From the NCBI RefSeq assembly GCF_013374995.1, contig NZ_CP056030.1, forward strand, positions 3,690,501 to 3,754,500: a stretch of DNA of 64,000 bases. Reading direction: 5' to 3'. Under the pieces are notes generated by a model, which did no database searches, was not told the origin of the DNA, and saw only the letters and a program-made list of their open reading frames with translations. The position numbers and the translations under genes are program-made. This DNA comes from Pseudomonas eucalypticola (GTDB lineage Bacteria > Pseudomonadota > Gammaproteobacteria > Pseudomonadales > Pseudomonadaceae). Below, one piece after another: positions 54,846 to 63,736 of this stretch; position 1 is the stretch's first letter, and every line of letters starts with the position of its first letter.

Positions 54846-55702
54846 TGGGGAATGGGCGAACCGTCACGGCGCAATACGCCATGCACCGGGCCGAACAGCA
54901 CGGACAACAGGTAGCCGGCACCGGCCACCACGACAATCGCCGGACCACTGGGCAGCGACAGGTAATAGGACACCAGCAGCCCCAGCCATACCGACAGGCA
55001 GCCGAGGAGCGCCGCGCACAGCAACAGCACCGGCAAACGACGGCTCCAGAACCGGGCGGCGGTGGCGGGCAGCATCATCAGGCCCACCATCATCAGGGCA
55101 CCGATGGCCTGGAAACCCACCACCAGGTTCAGCACCACCAGGCCCAGAAACAGGCCGTGGGCCAGCGGCCCGAAGCGGCTGACGCTGCGCAGGAACAAGG
55201 GGTCGAGGCTGTCCAGCACCAGCGCCTTGTAGATCAGCGCCAGCACGGCCAGGCTGCCGATGGCCACCCAGACCATGGCGTCCAGGGTGGTCTTGTCCAC
55301 CGCCAGGGCCGAGCCGAACAGCAGGCCCAGCAAATCCAGGCGCTTGCCGGCCAGGCCCAGGATCAGCACACCAGAGGCCAGGGAAATGGGGTAAATGGCC
55401 GCCAGGCTGGCGTCCTCACGCAAGCCGGTGTTACGGCTGATCCAGGCTGCCAGCCCGGCCACCGCCAGGCCAGCGGTAAGGCCGCCCAGCGTCAGCGCCG
55501 GCAGCGACAGGCCGGCGATCCAGAAGCCGGTGGCCGCGCCGGGCAGTATGCCGTGGGCAATAGCGTCCCCGATCAGGCTCATGCGCCGCAGAACCAGGAA
55601 CACCCCCAGCGGCGCGGCGCTGGCGGCCAGCAGCAGGCCGCCGAACAGGGCACGGCGCATGAAGGCGAATTCAACGAAGGGTTGCCACAGGTGCGCAAGC
55701 AT
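54842..55702 (-). CDS. Metal ABC transporter permease (ZnuB/TroC family)
   Basis: Start at ATG 55702, overlapping the ATPase stop by ATGA-type overlap, gives 286 residues; the open frame extends 28 codons upstream into the ATPase gene. It has about 8-9 helices of the ABC-3 family, with FLVLRRMSLIGDAIAHGILP, GLREDASLAAIYPISLASGV and FQAIGALMMVGLMMLPATAA. It is the membrane channel of the importer, cotranscribed between ATPase and binding-protein genes. Confidence 0.9.
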   Translation of the reverse strand: MLAHLWQPFVEFAFMRRALFGGLLLAASAAPLGVFLVLRRMSLIGDAIAHGILPGAATGFWIAGLSLPALTLGGLTAGLAVAGLAAWISRNTGLREDASLAAIYPISLASGVLILGLAGKRLDLLGLLFGSALAVDKTTLDAMVWVAIGSLAVLALIYKALVLDSLDPLFLRSVSRFGPLAHGLFLGLVVLNLVVGFQAIGALMMVGLMMLPATAARFWSRRLPVLLLCAALLGCLSVWLGLLVSYYLSLPSGPAIVVVAGAGYLLSVLFGPVHGVLRRDGSPIPQ

Positions 55703-56367
55703 CAGGCCACCTTGCGCAGGCTGGCGCCAGCAATCAGTTGTGCGCTGTGGTCCAGGCGGCAGCCCTCGGGGGCGATCAACAGGCATTGGTCGACGCGCTC
55801 GCGCACCGCGGCCAGGTCATGACACACCAGCACCAGGGTACGACCCTGGTGGTGCCATTGCAGCATCTGCTGCCATAGCAAGCTCTGGCTGGCCTCATCG
55901 AGGCTGGCGTCCGGCTCATCCAGCAACAACAGCGGCGCCTCGGTCAGGCTCAGGCGCGCCAGTAGCGCGCGTTGCAGCTCGCCCCCGGACAGCGCCTGCA
56001 AATGGCGCTTTTCCAGGCCATTCAAGCGCCAGTCGTCCAGGGCCCGCGCCAAGCGCACCCGACGCTCGCCGCGCGACAGCCGGCTGCCCCAGAACCCGGC
56101 GCTGACCAACTCGCCCAGGCTGATGGGAAATTGTCGGTCGATGGCCTGCTGCTGCACCAGGTAGCCAATGCCACCGGTGCGCGCCGCGACCTGCAGCGTG
56201 CCTGCCAATGGCCGCTGCAGGCCGGCGATGCACTTGAGCAGGCTACTCTTGCCACAGCCATTGCCGCCGATCACCGCCGTGAAGCTGGCGGCGGGCAGGT
56301 GCATGTCCAGGGGCGGCGTCAACGGACGCGCGGCCGGTCCCCATTGCAGCTGTTGACAGGTAATCAT
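55702..56367 (-). CDS. Metal ABC transporter ATP-binding protein (ZnuC-like)
   Basis: The 221-residue single-domain ATPase has Walker A GGNGCGKSSLLKCIAG, signature LSGGELQRALLARLSL, Walker B LLLLDEPDASLDEA and H-loop VLVCHDLAAV. It is the first gene of a three-gene operon (ATPase, permease, binding protein) that differs in order from the usual znuA/zur-znuC-znuB locus of Pseudomonas, so it is probably a second system. A Zur-like operator lies 77 bp upstream of its start. Confidence 0.9.
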   Translation of the reverse strand: MITCQQLQWGPAARPLTPPLDMHLPAASFTAVIGGNGCGKSSLLKCIAGLQRPLAGTLQVAARTGGIGYLVQQQAIDRQFPISLGELVSAGFWGSRLSRGERRVRLARALDDWRLNGLEKRHLQALSGGELQRALLARLSLTEAPLLLLDEPDASLDEASQSLLWQQMLQWHHQGRTLVLVCHDLAAVRERVDQCLLIAPEGCRLDHSAQLIAGASLRKVA

Positions 56368-56443
56368 CGGCGGCCTCCTGAAACGAAGGCGGTGCGGGTA
56401 AACGGCAAGGGCATGGTCGTGGCAATGTCGGCGGGTGAAGGTG

Positions 56444-56456
56444 GTTATGATATAAC
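56444..56456. promoter_or_regulatory. Zur-like operator
   Basis: On the minus strand GTTATATCATAAC matches the gammaproteobacterial Zur core GTTATANTATAAC at 12 of 13 positions. It lies in the AT-rich gap between the divergent metal ABC operon and aroQ, 77 bp from the ATPase start. Zinc-dependent repression of the ABC operon is inferred. Confidence 0.65.
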
Positions 56457-56585
56457 ATCTTTCACCTTCCCAGATGAAAAATCTGTCATCGCCCCGATGG
56501 TTCGTATTGCCCCGCGTTTACCGTTATCCTGAGCGCCGCCTGTAACCTGCTATCGCTATTCGCCTGTCATTACAAGGAACACACA

Positions 56586-57023
56586 ATGTCCAATATCATC
56601 CTGGTACTCAACGGCCCCAACCTGAACATGCTCGGCCTGCGCGAGCCGGCGGTCTACGGCCACGAGACCCTGGCCGACGTCGAAGCCATGGCCACCCGCC
56701 ACGGCGAGGGCCACGGCTTTGCCGTGGAATGCAAGCAGACCAACCACGAAGGCCAGATGATCGACTGGATACACCAGGCCCGCGGCCGCGTGGCCGGTAT
56801 CGTCATCAACCCCGGCGCCTGGACCCACACCTCGGTGGCCATTCACGACGCGTTGATCGCGTGTGAAGTGCCCGTGCTGGAAGTGCACATTTCCAACGTG
56901 CACAAGCGCGAATCGTTCCGCCACCATTCCTACGTGTCGCTGGTGGCGGTGGGCGTGATCGCAGGTTTTGGTACTCAGGGCTACACCCTGGCGATCGACC
57001 GGTTCGCCACGCTGCTCAAGTAA
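56586..57023 (+). CDS. aroQ: Type II 3-dehydroquinate dehydratase
   Basis: The 145-residue shikimate-pathway enzyme converts 3-dehydroquinate to 3-dehydroshikimate. Motifs are [20 protein letters not shown] (active-site Tyr), [34 protein letters not shown] and [20 protein letters not shown] (catalytic His). Length and fold are standard for the dodecameric type II enzyme. AAGGAA precedes the ATG. It is not near accB/accC, which is where the main aroQ of Pseudomonas usually lies, so it may be an additional copy. Confidence 0.94.
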   Translation: MSNIILVLNGPNLNMLGLREPAVYGHETLADVEAMATRHGEGHGFAVECKQTNHEGQMIDWIHQARGRVAGIVINPGAWTHTSVAIHDALIACEVPVLEVHISNVHKRESFRHHSYVSLVAVGVIAGFGTQGYTLAIDRFATLLK

Positions 57024-57037
57024 CCTCAAGGCCCTGC

Positions 57038-57122
57038 CTTGAGCCGGGCGAAGCTTGGGAAAACACCAGCCCCCCACTAATGCTGCACGCAGGGCCGTTC
57101 CTGAGCTTCGCACGGCCCCACG
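57038..57122. repeat. REP-like inverted pair between convergent genes
   Basis: GCCGGGCGAAGCTTGGGAA and, about 30 bp on, an imperfect reverse complement TTCCTGAGCTTCGCACGGCC. It shares the GGCGAAGCT arm with repeats at 27586, 36559 and 40993. It lies between convergent aroQ and the P1 peptidase gene. Confidence 0.55.
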
Positions 57123-57126
57123 GGGT

Positions 57127-58221
57127 TCAGCGCCAACCGGTCGCCCGCAACGCGTCCAGCAACACCGGCGCCTTGAGCCCAGGCACCGGCGTGCCATCGT
57201 CGGCGCACATGTCCTCCCCCGCCAGCAGCACGTTGATGATCGCCTCCTCTACCGCCTCTGCCGCCGCCGCGAACAGCGCCGAGATATGGTCGTTGTTGAC
57301 CATACTCAGCGCGGTGGTCAGCGGCAGGTCCTTGCGCCCGTAATCGGCGGGCGGCAGGTCGCGGTTGCCGGTGGCGAACGCCAGGAACACATCCCCACTG
57401 GAGTCCTCGGTGCCGCCACCGGTACGGGCAATCCCGATGGACGCCCGCTGGGCCAGGCGCTGGCACTGGTGCGGCAGCAACGGCGCGTCGGTGGCCAGGA
57501 CCACCACGATCGAGCCCATGCCCGGCGTGCCCTGCTCGGCAAACGGCGAGGGAGGCCCACCCAGGTGGCGCCCCACCGGGTAGCCGTCCACGCGCAACTC
57601 GGTGCGCTTGCCGTGGTTGGCCTGCACCAGCGCGCCCACTGTCCAGCCACCCTGCCCGGCCGCCAGCTTGCGCGAGGCCGTGCCGATGCCGCCCTTGAAT
57701 TCGTGGCAGATCATGCCGGTACCGCCACCCACGGCCCCCTCGGTGACAGGACCGGGGTGTGCCGTCGCCAAGGCTTGCTCGACCTGGGCAGCGCCCACGT
57801 GCTGGCCCCAGATGTCATTGAGCACGCCGTCATAGGTTTCCATCACCACCGGCATGCACCAGTACACCGCCGGGTCACGCAGGCTGTCACGCTCATGGGC
57901 AATGAGCGCATCGCGTACCACCCCCACGCTGTGGGTGTTGGTGATGGCGACCGGCGTGGTCAGCAACCCTGCCTCGCGAATCCACTCAAGCCCGGTGGCA
58001 TCGCCATTGCCGTTGAGCACATGGCACCCGGCGAAGCACGGCTGCTGGCGCGCGGCGCCGGGCCGTGGTTCGACGACGGTGACACCTGTACGCACGTGTT
58101 TGCCCTCGACCACCGTGCGCAGCGTGCTGTGGCCCACCCGCACCCCCGGCACATCGGTAATCGCATTCAGTTCGCCGGGTGTGCCCAGCCCCAGGGTGAT
58201 GCCCAATTCACGCGCACGCAT
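57127..58221 (-). CDS. P1-family (DmpA-like) peptidase
   Basis: The 364-residue Ntn-type self-processing aminopeptidase is of the DmpA/L-aminopeptidase D-esterase family. Landmarks are ITDVPGVRVGHSTLRT, GGTGMICHEFKGGIGTASRK, GWTVGALVQANHGKRTELRV and the probable autocleavage/nucleophile site GMGSIVVVLATDAPLLPHQC (Gly-Ser). It starts 14 bp after an APC permease gene on the same strand, so uptake and hydrolysis of a small peptide or amide are probably coupled. Exact substrate unknown. Confidence 0.9.
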   Translation of the reverse strand: MRARELGITLGLGTPGELNAITDVPGVRVGHSTLRTVVEGKHVRTGVTVVEPRPGAARQQPCFAGCHVLNGNGDATGLEWIREAGLLTTPVAITNTHSVGVVRDALIAHERDSLRDPAVYWCMPVVMETYDGVLNDIWGQHVGAAQVEQALATAHPGPVTEGAVGGGTGMICHEFKGGIGTASRKLAAGQGGWTVGALVQANHGKRTELRVDGYPVGRHLGGPPSPFAEQGTPGMGSIVVVLATDAPLLPHQCQRLAQRASIGIARTGGGTEDSSGDVFLAFATGNRDLPPADYGRKDLPLTTALSMVNNDHISALFAAAAEAVEEAIINVLLAGEDMCADDGTPVPGLKAPVLLDALRATGWR

Positions 58222-58234
58222 GGTGGCTCCTGTT

Positions 58235-59599
58235 TCAGAGTTTCTGGAAAGCCGGGCTCAGGCGCCCGGTAGTGCAATAAAGAATGACCGATACCGCCAG
58301 CAGCCCTGTCAGCACCATCACATCGCGGTTCGACGCGTCGGCCAGCAGGGTCAGCATCAGGTAACCGGCGCCCGCGGTGGCCAGCAGCGCTGGCACCGGC
58401 CATAGCGGCATGCGGTAAGGGTGCTCACGGTCACGGCGCAGCACCCGGCTGAACAGCGCGCACAGGGCGACGATCAGGTACACCAGCACGATCAGCAGCA
58501 CGCTGAACGAGGTCAGGCTGGCCAGATCCGAGTTGAAGGTCAGCGCCGCCGAGGGCACCGCCAGGAACAACGTGGCCAACCAGGGCGACTCCCAGCGCGG
58601 GTGAATCTTGCTGAAGGCCCGGTTCAACGGCGCCGTCCACAGGGCGTCGCGGCCACTGCTGAACACCACGCGGCCGGTCTGGATAACGATGGCCACCAGG
58701 GCGTTGAACACCGACAGGAAGATGCCTGCGCTGACCAGGCGTGCCAGCAACGGGCTGCCATGGCTGGTCAGCAGATAGCCGATAGGGTCGGGACTGGCAA
58801 TCATCGCGCTCAGGGACGGCGCGCCGATTAGCAACGAGCTCAGCGGCACCATCTCGATGATCACGACCAGCACCAGCGACCACAGTACCGCCTTGGCCAC
58901 GCCGTGACCGCCATCGTGCATGTCCTCGCCCAGCAGCACAGCGCCTCCGTAGCCATTATAGGAGAACAACCCCACGCCCACCGCGCCGATCACCAGGGCC
59001 CAGGGCGCGGCCTGCAAGGCGCCATCGACCACGACCTGCGGGTGCACCAGCACGCTCATGGGCTGTTCGGCGTGGCCATAGCCCAGGGCGACGATCACCA
59101 ACAGTGCCGCCACTTCCAGTATCAGGCAGGTGCCGGTGACCCAGGCGTTGAGCTTGATATTGAGCACGCCCAGGGCAAAGCTGGCTACCACGATCACCAG
59201 GGCCACGGTCTGCGCATCGAACTGGGTGCCCAGCGCCGCATTCAGGTAAGTGGAGGCACCCGTGGCCAGCACGGGCGGAATGAACAGCAACATCACCAGC
59301 ACCGTCAGGAACGTGGCGTAGCCGGCCATGCCGCCGAATACCCGCTTGGCGAACACATACTCGCCGCCGGCGCTGCGGTGGGCGCGGCCCAGTTCGGCGT
59401 AGCAAAAGGCAAACATCAGCGCCAGCACGGCAGCGATCAGGAACGCCATGATCATTCCGGAACCGGCCTGCCTGATGGCGAAGGGGGCGATCACGAACAC
59501 GGAACTGGCCGGGGTCACCGCCGAGACGGTGATGGCAACCACATCGAAGACTTTCAGGGTGGGCTTGAGCGCAGGGGCCTGCGCGGGGGCATCGCTCAT
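58235..59599 (-). CDS. APC-family amino acid/amine permease
   Basis: The 454-residue protein has 12 helices. Blocks include VVAITVSAVTPASSVFVIAP, FAFCYAELGRAHRSAGGEYV and GLFSYNGYGGAVLLGEDMHD, typical of the AAT/APC superfamily. The substrate may be an amino acid, peptide-like amide or amine handled by the cotranscribed P1 peptidase. The message leader has AACAACCA, one base off the AANAANAA pattern. It is divergent from a LuxR-type regulator gene that is interrupted. Confidence 0.88.
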   Translation of the reverse strand: MSDAPAQAPALKPTLKVFDVVAITVSAVTPASSVFVIAPFAIRQAGSGMIMAFLIAAVLALMFAFCYAELGRAHRSAGGEYVFAKRVFGGMAGYATFLTVLVMLLFIPPVLATGASTYLNAALGTQFDAQTVALVIVVASFALGVLNIKLNAWVTGTCLILEVAALLVIVALGYGHAEQPMSVLVHPQVVVDGALQAAPWALVIGAVGVGLFSYNGYGGAVLLGEDMHDGGHGVAKAVLWSLVLVVIIEMVPLSSLLIGAPSLSAMIASPDPIGYLLTSHGSPLLARLVSAGIFLSVFNALVAIVIQTGRVVFSSGRDALWTAPLNRAFSKIHPRWESPWLATLFLAVPSAALTFNSDLASLTSFSVLLIVLVYLIVALCALFSRVLRRDREHPYRMPLWPVPALLATAGAGYLMLTLLADASNRDVMVLTGLLAVSVILYCTTGRLSPAFQKL

Positions 59600-59798
59600 G
59601 TCGTTATCCTCTTGGTTGTTCTAGGTCTATGGAGGCAGCAACGAAAAGTGAGAGCCGGCACGCTCTGGCGGCGCGTCCGGGTGGGTGAACCCTACGGTGC
59701 GCATCAAGCCCTGGCTATCCCCGTTTTGGGTTACTCCTCTTGACGGACCGCCGAAAAACCCGCAAAAACGCGCTACCCCCGCCCCGGAAAACTGCCCC

Positions 59799-60602
59799 AT
59801 GGAACTGCTGTTCAGCGAAGTCGGCGCCCATGCCAGCCTGGCCCGTGCCATCGAGCACCTGGGCAGCCCACGCTTCTTCAGGCAATTGATCCTGCTGTTG
59901 CAGCACTGGCTGCCCTTCGACAACGCCCTGGCCATCCACTACCCCAGCGACACCGCCCCCCGCGCGCTGGAGGAGTAGGACGCCCTGCCCCACGGCGGCC
60001 CCGCTGCCATGCTCGTCTACCTGGACGGCCTTTACCTGCTGGACCCGTTTTTCCAGGCCTGCCGCGAGGGCATCGCCAGCGGCCTGTACCGCCTGGAGGA
60101 AGTGGCGCCCGACCATTTCCGCCAGAGCGAGTACTACCTCAACTATTTCCACGACAACGTGCTGGAGGACGAACTGCAATTCATCCTGCAATTGGGCGCC
60201 GAAGGCACCTTGTCGCTGTCGTTGGGCATGCGCCAACCCTTCACCACGGCCCAGGCGGGCCGCCTGCACACCCTGGCGCCCTGGGTACTGGCACTGATGC
60301 GCCAGCACTGGCAGGCCCAGGCGCCGCGCCCGGCGGCACCAGAGCCGCGGGAACTGTCCCACCACATCCGCGACGCCATGAGCCAATTCGGCGCCGGGGT
60401 GCTCTCGGAACGGGAAGTGGAGATCGCCCGGCTGATCTTGCGCGGTTTCTCCTCCAAGGCCATGGCAGAGCGGTTGCATATCTCCCCGGAGACCATCAAG
60501 GTGCACCGGCGCCATCTGTACGCCAAACTCGACATCGCCTCGCAGCCCGAGCTTTTCTCGCTGTTCATCCAAGCCCTTGGGCACGACCCGCAACATCCCT
60601 GA
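59799..60602 (+). pseudogene. LuxR-family regulator interrupted by an in-frame TAG
   Basis: From ATG 59799 the frame reads MELLFSEVGAHASLARAIEH to APRALEE and then TAG at 59976-59978 (codon 60). The same frame continues as DALPHGGPAAMLVYLDGLYL through a LuxR HTH (VLSEREVEIARLILRGFSSK; ISPETIKVHRRHLYAKLDIA) to 60602. Together the two parts make a 267-residue autoinducer/ligand-binding-plus-HTH protein without need of a frameshift. The downstream fragment could start at ATG 60009 and would retain the HTH. Its position divergent from the APC permease suggests it once controlled the permease-peptidase pair. Sequencing error is possible. Confidence 0.8.
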
Positions 60603-60705
60603 GGCAGCCGCCGCTTTAGCGTCTATGCTTGCAGAGGGCCGCCGGCAATGCATGCCACCAGGCCCCGCAACGTATTGGAATTCCACACAAAACAGGGAGT
60701 ACGCG

Positions 60706-61794
60706 ATGACCGCTGCGGCGTTTGGCACCCTCAACCTGAGCCTGGCTGCCCTGACCGACCAGGTCATAGGTGAAGTGCGCAACCACATTGGCCACATAAC
60801 CCTCAACCGCCCCGACGACCTCAACGCCCTCAACCTGGACATGGTGCGCACCGTGCGCGGCTACCTCGACGCCTTTGCCGCCGACCCGCACATTCACGCG
60901 GTGATGCTGCGCGGCAACGGCCGCGGGTTGTGCGCGGGCGGCGACATCCGCTGGCTGTACGACACCTACCAGAACGGCACTCAGCAGCACGAGACCTTCT
61001 TCACCGAGGAGTACGCCCTGGACCTGTGCCTGCACCATTACCGCAAACCGGTACTGGCGCTGATGGATGGCTATACCCTGGGCGGCGGCATGGGCCTGGC
61101 CCAGGGTGCCGACCTGCGCATCGTCACCGAGCGCAGCCGCATTGGCATGCCGGAAGTCGCCATCGGCTACTTCCCCGACGTCGGCGGCAGCTATTTCCTG
61201 CCGCGCATCCCGGGGGAACTGGGCATTTATCTGGGCGTCACTGGCGCCCAGATCCAGGCCGCCGACGCCCTGTACTGCGGCCTGGCCGACTGGTACCTGG
61301 ACAGCGGCAAACTGGCCACCCTGGACGAACGCCTCGACCGCCTGACCTGGACTGACTACCCCCTCAAAGACCTGCAGAGCACCCTGGCCAAACTGGGCCA
61401 ACAAGCCTTGCCCAACGCCCCCCTGGACCGCCTGCGGCCGGCCATCGACCATTTCTTCGCCCTGCCCGACATCGCCAGCATGGTCGAGCAACTGCACCAG
61501 GTCACCGTCGCCGACAGCCACCAATGGGCCGACGCCACCGCGCAACTGATGAAACAGCGCTCGCCGCTGGCCATGTCGGTCACCCTGGAAATGCTGCGCC
61601 GGGGCCGGCACATGAGCCTGGAAGACTGCTTCAACATGGAAATGCACCTGGACCGCCAGTGGTTTGCCCATGGCGACCTGCTGGAAGGGGTGCGAGCGCT
61701 ATTGATCGACAAGGACAAGCAACCCCGGTGGCGGCCCCCAACGCTGGAACTGCTGGACCGCAAGCAGGTGGAGCAGTTTTTCGAAGGGGTGTAG
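60706..61794 (+). CDS. Enoyl-CoA hydratase/3-hydroxyisobutyryl-CoA hydrolase family protein
   Basis: Start at ATG 60706 (MTAAAFGTLNLSLAALTDQV), with AGGGAG 7 nt upstream, gives 362 residues; the open frame begins 43 codons earlier. The crotonase core shows the oxyanion-hole blocks RGLCAGGDIRWLYDTYQNG and GGGMGLAQGADLRIVTERS, and GMPEVAIGYFPDVGGSYFL, where Glu and Asp match HIBYL-CoA hydrolase. Length (over 350) also favours the hydrolase of valine degradation over ordinary enoyl-CoA hydratase (about 260). It is convergent with the adjacent hydratase gene and near acyl-CoA dehydrogenase and thiolase genes. Confidence 0.87.
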   Translation: MTAAAFGTLNLSLAALTDQVIGEVRNHIGHITLNRPDDLNALNLDMVRTVRGYLDAFAADPHIHAVMLRGNGRGLCAGGDIRWLYDTYQNGTQQHETFFTEEYALDLCLHHYRKPVLALMDGYTLGGGMGLAQGADLRIVTERSRIGMPEVAIGYFPDVGGSYFLPRIPGELGIYLGVTGAQIQAADALYCGLADWYLDSGKLATLDERLDRLTWTDYPLKDLQSTLAKLGQQALPNAPLDRLRPAIDHFFALPDIASMVEQLHQVTVADSHQWADATAQLMKQRSPLAMSVTLEMLRRGRHMSLEDCFNMEMHLDRQWFAHGDLLEGVRALLIDKDKQPRWRPPTLELLDRKQVEQFFEGV

Positions 61795-61810
61795 CGAGCG
61801 AGGTCCTGAA

Positions 61811-62584
61811 TCAGCGCCCGTTGAACCGCGCTTCGCGCTTGGCGATGAACGCGGCCATACCTTCTTTCTGGTCTTGCGTCGCGAACGCTGCATGGAACAC
61901 CCGGCGCTCGAACCGCACCCCCTCGCTAAGGCTGACTTCAAACGCGCGGTTGACGCTTTCCTTGACCATCATGGCCACCGGTAATGACTTGGCGGCGATC
62001 TGCGCGGCAGTCGCCAGGGCCTCTTCCAGCAACTGGTCAGCCGCGACGATACGCGCCACCACGCCGGCACGCTCGGCTTCCACCGCGTCCATCAGCCGAC
62101 CCGTCAGGCACAGCTCCATGGCCTTGGCCTTGCCGACGGCATGGGTCAGGCGCTGGGTGCCGCCCATGCCCGGCAGTACGCCCAGCTTGATTTCCGGTTG
62201 GCCGAACTTTGCCGTGTCTGCGGCCAGGATGAAGTCGCACATCAGCGCCAGTTCACAACCGCCGCCCAGGGCGAAGCCGGCCACGGCGGCGATCATCGGC
62301 GTGCGACGGTTGGCGATGCGGTCGGTCTCGCTGAACAGGTCGTCCAGGTAGATCTGCGGGTAGGTGCGCTCGGCCATTTCCTTGATATCGGCGCCGGCGG
62401 CGAACGCTTTGGCCGAACCGGTGAGCACGATGCAGCCGATGTCGCGGTCGGCATCCAGGGTGTCGAGGGCCTGGTTCAATTCGCTGATCAACTGGGCGTT
62501 GAGGGCATTGAGCGCCTCGGGGCGGTTGAGGGTGATCAGTGCGACACGGCCACGGGTTTCCAGCAGCAGGGTTTGGTACGCCAT
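61811..62584 (-). CDS. Enoyl-CoA hydratase
   Basis: The 257-residue crotonase has both catalytic Glu regions ([19 protein letters not shown] and [20 protein letters not shown]) and the acyl-CoA/oxyanion block [16 protein letters not shown]. It follows the acyl-CoA dehydrogenase gene by 15 bp. The gene order (thiolase, acyl-CoA dehydrogenase, hydratase) resembles the fadAx-fadEx-fadB1x part of the P. putida fadDx cluster, which degrades short or branched acyl-CoA. The substrate range is inferred from that cluster. Confidence 0.91.
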   Translation of the reverse strand: MAYQTLLLETRGRVALITLNRPEALNALNAQLISELNQALDTLDADRDIGCIVLTGSAKAFAAGADIKEMAERTYPQIYLDDLFSETDRIANRRTPMIAAVAGFALGGGCELALMCDFILAADTAKFGQPEIKLGVLPGMGGTQRLTHAVGKAKAMELCLTGRLMDAVEAERAGVVARIVAADQLLEEALATAAQIAAKSLPVAMMVKESVNRAFEVSLSEGVRFERRVFHAAFATQDQKEGMAAFIAKREARFNGR

Positions 62585-62599
62585 GGAGCGTTCTCCGTC

Positions 62600-63727
62600 T
62601 TACAGGTTGCGCGCAATGACCATGCGCTGGATGTCGCTGGTGCCTTCGTAGATCTGGCAGATACGCACGTCGCGGTAAATGCGTTCCAGCGGGAAGTCAT
62701 TGAGGTAACCATAGCCACCCAAGGTCTGCAATGCGTCTGAACAGGCCTTTTCGGCCATTTCCGAGGCAAACAGCTTGGCCATTGACGCCTCCACCAGAGC
62801 CGGCTGCCCGGCATCGCGCAGGGCTGCGGCGTGATAGACCATTTGCCGGGCGACGCTGATCTGGGTATGCATGTCGGCCAGCCGAAAGGCCACGGCCTGG
62901 TGCTCGATCAAAGGCTGGCCGAAGCTGGTGCGCTCGCGGGCGTAGTCCCGTGCCGCCTCGAACGCCGCCCGTGCCATGCCCACGGCCTGGGCGGCGATGC
63001 CGATGCGCCCGCCTTCGAGGTTGGCCAGGGCGATCTTGTAGCCCTGCCCTTCGCTACCCAGCAGATTGGCGGCGGGCACGCGCAGGTCGTCGAACACCAG
63101 TTGGCAGGTGTCGCTGGCATGCAGACCGAGCTTTTCCTCCACCCGTACCACCTGGTAGCCGGGGCTGTCGGTGGGCACGATGAAGGCGCTGATGCCGCGC
63201 TTGCCCGCTTGTGGGTCCGTGACGGCGAAGACGATGGTCATGCCGGCGTTGCTGCCCGAGGTGATGAACTGCTTGCTGCCGTTGATCACGTAGTGGTCGC
63301 CGTCCCGCCTAGCACGGGTGCGCAGGTTGCTGGCGTCGGAACCCGCCTGGGCCTCCGTCAGGGCAAACGCCCCGAGCATGCCGCCGCTGGCCAGGGGCTG
63401 CAGGTACTGAGCCTTCTGCGCCTCGGTGCCGAACGTGAGAATAGGCACGCAGCCCACCGAGTTGTGCACGCTCATGATGGTGGAGCACGCACCGTCACCG
63501 GCGGCGATTTCTTCCAGGGCCATGGCATAGGCCAGGTACCCGGTGTCGCAACCGCCCCACTGCTCAGGCACCAGCATGCCGAAAAAACCCAGCTCGGCCA
63601 TTTCCGCCAGGGCTTCACGGGGGAAGGTGTGGTCGCGGTCCCACTGGGCTGAGAAAGGCTTCAGGCGTTCCTGGGCGAAGTGGCGGGCAGCCTCGCTGAT
63701 CTGGCGTTGCTCTTCATTGGCTAGCAT
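62600..63727 (-). CDS. Acyl-CoA dehydrogenase
   Basis: The 375-residue FAD enzyme has landmarks [59 protein letters not shown], and the catalytic Glu in [18 protein letters not shown]. These resemble short/branched-chain acyl-CoA (isobutyryl or 2-methylbutyryl) dehydrogenases. It lies 9 bp after the thiolase gene and 15 bp before the hydratase gene, in one operon. Confidence 0.92.
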   Translation of the reverse strand: MLANEEQRQISEAARHFAQERLKPFSAQWDRDHTFPREALAEMAELGFFGMLVPEQWGGCDTGYLAYAMALEEIAAGDGACSTIMSVHNSVGCVPILTFGTEAQKAQYLQPLASGGMLGAFALTEAQAGSDASNLRTRARRDGDHYVINGSKQFITSGSNAGMTIVFAVTDPQAGKRGISAFIVPTDSPGYQVVRVEEKLGLHASDTCQLVFDDLRVPAANLLGSEGQGYKIALANLEGGRIGIAAQAVGMARAAFEAARDYARERTSFGQPLIEHQAVAFRLADMHTQISVARQMVYHAAALRDAGQPALVEASMAKLFASEMAEKACSDALQTLGGYGYLNDFPLERIYRDVRICQIYEGTSDIQRMVIARNL

Positions 63728-63736
63728 GCAAGCTCC

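Noticed and set aside
59799..60602. Two separate genes (a 59-codon ORF and a LuxR protein from 60009)
   Set aside because: Both parts are in the same frame and together give a normal-length ligand-binding LuxR protein; the first part alone has no recognisable domain.
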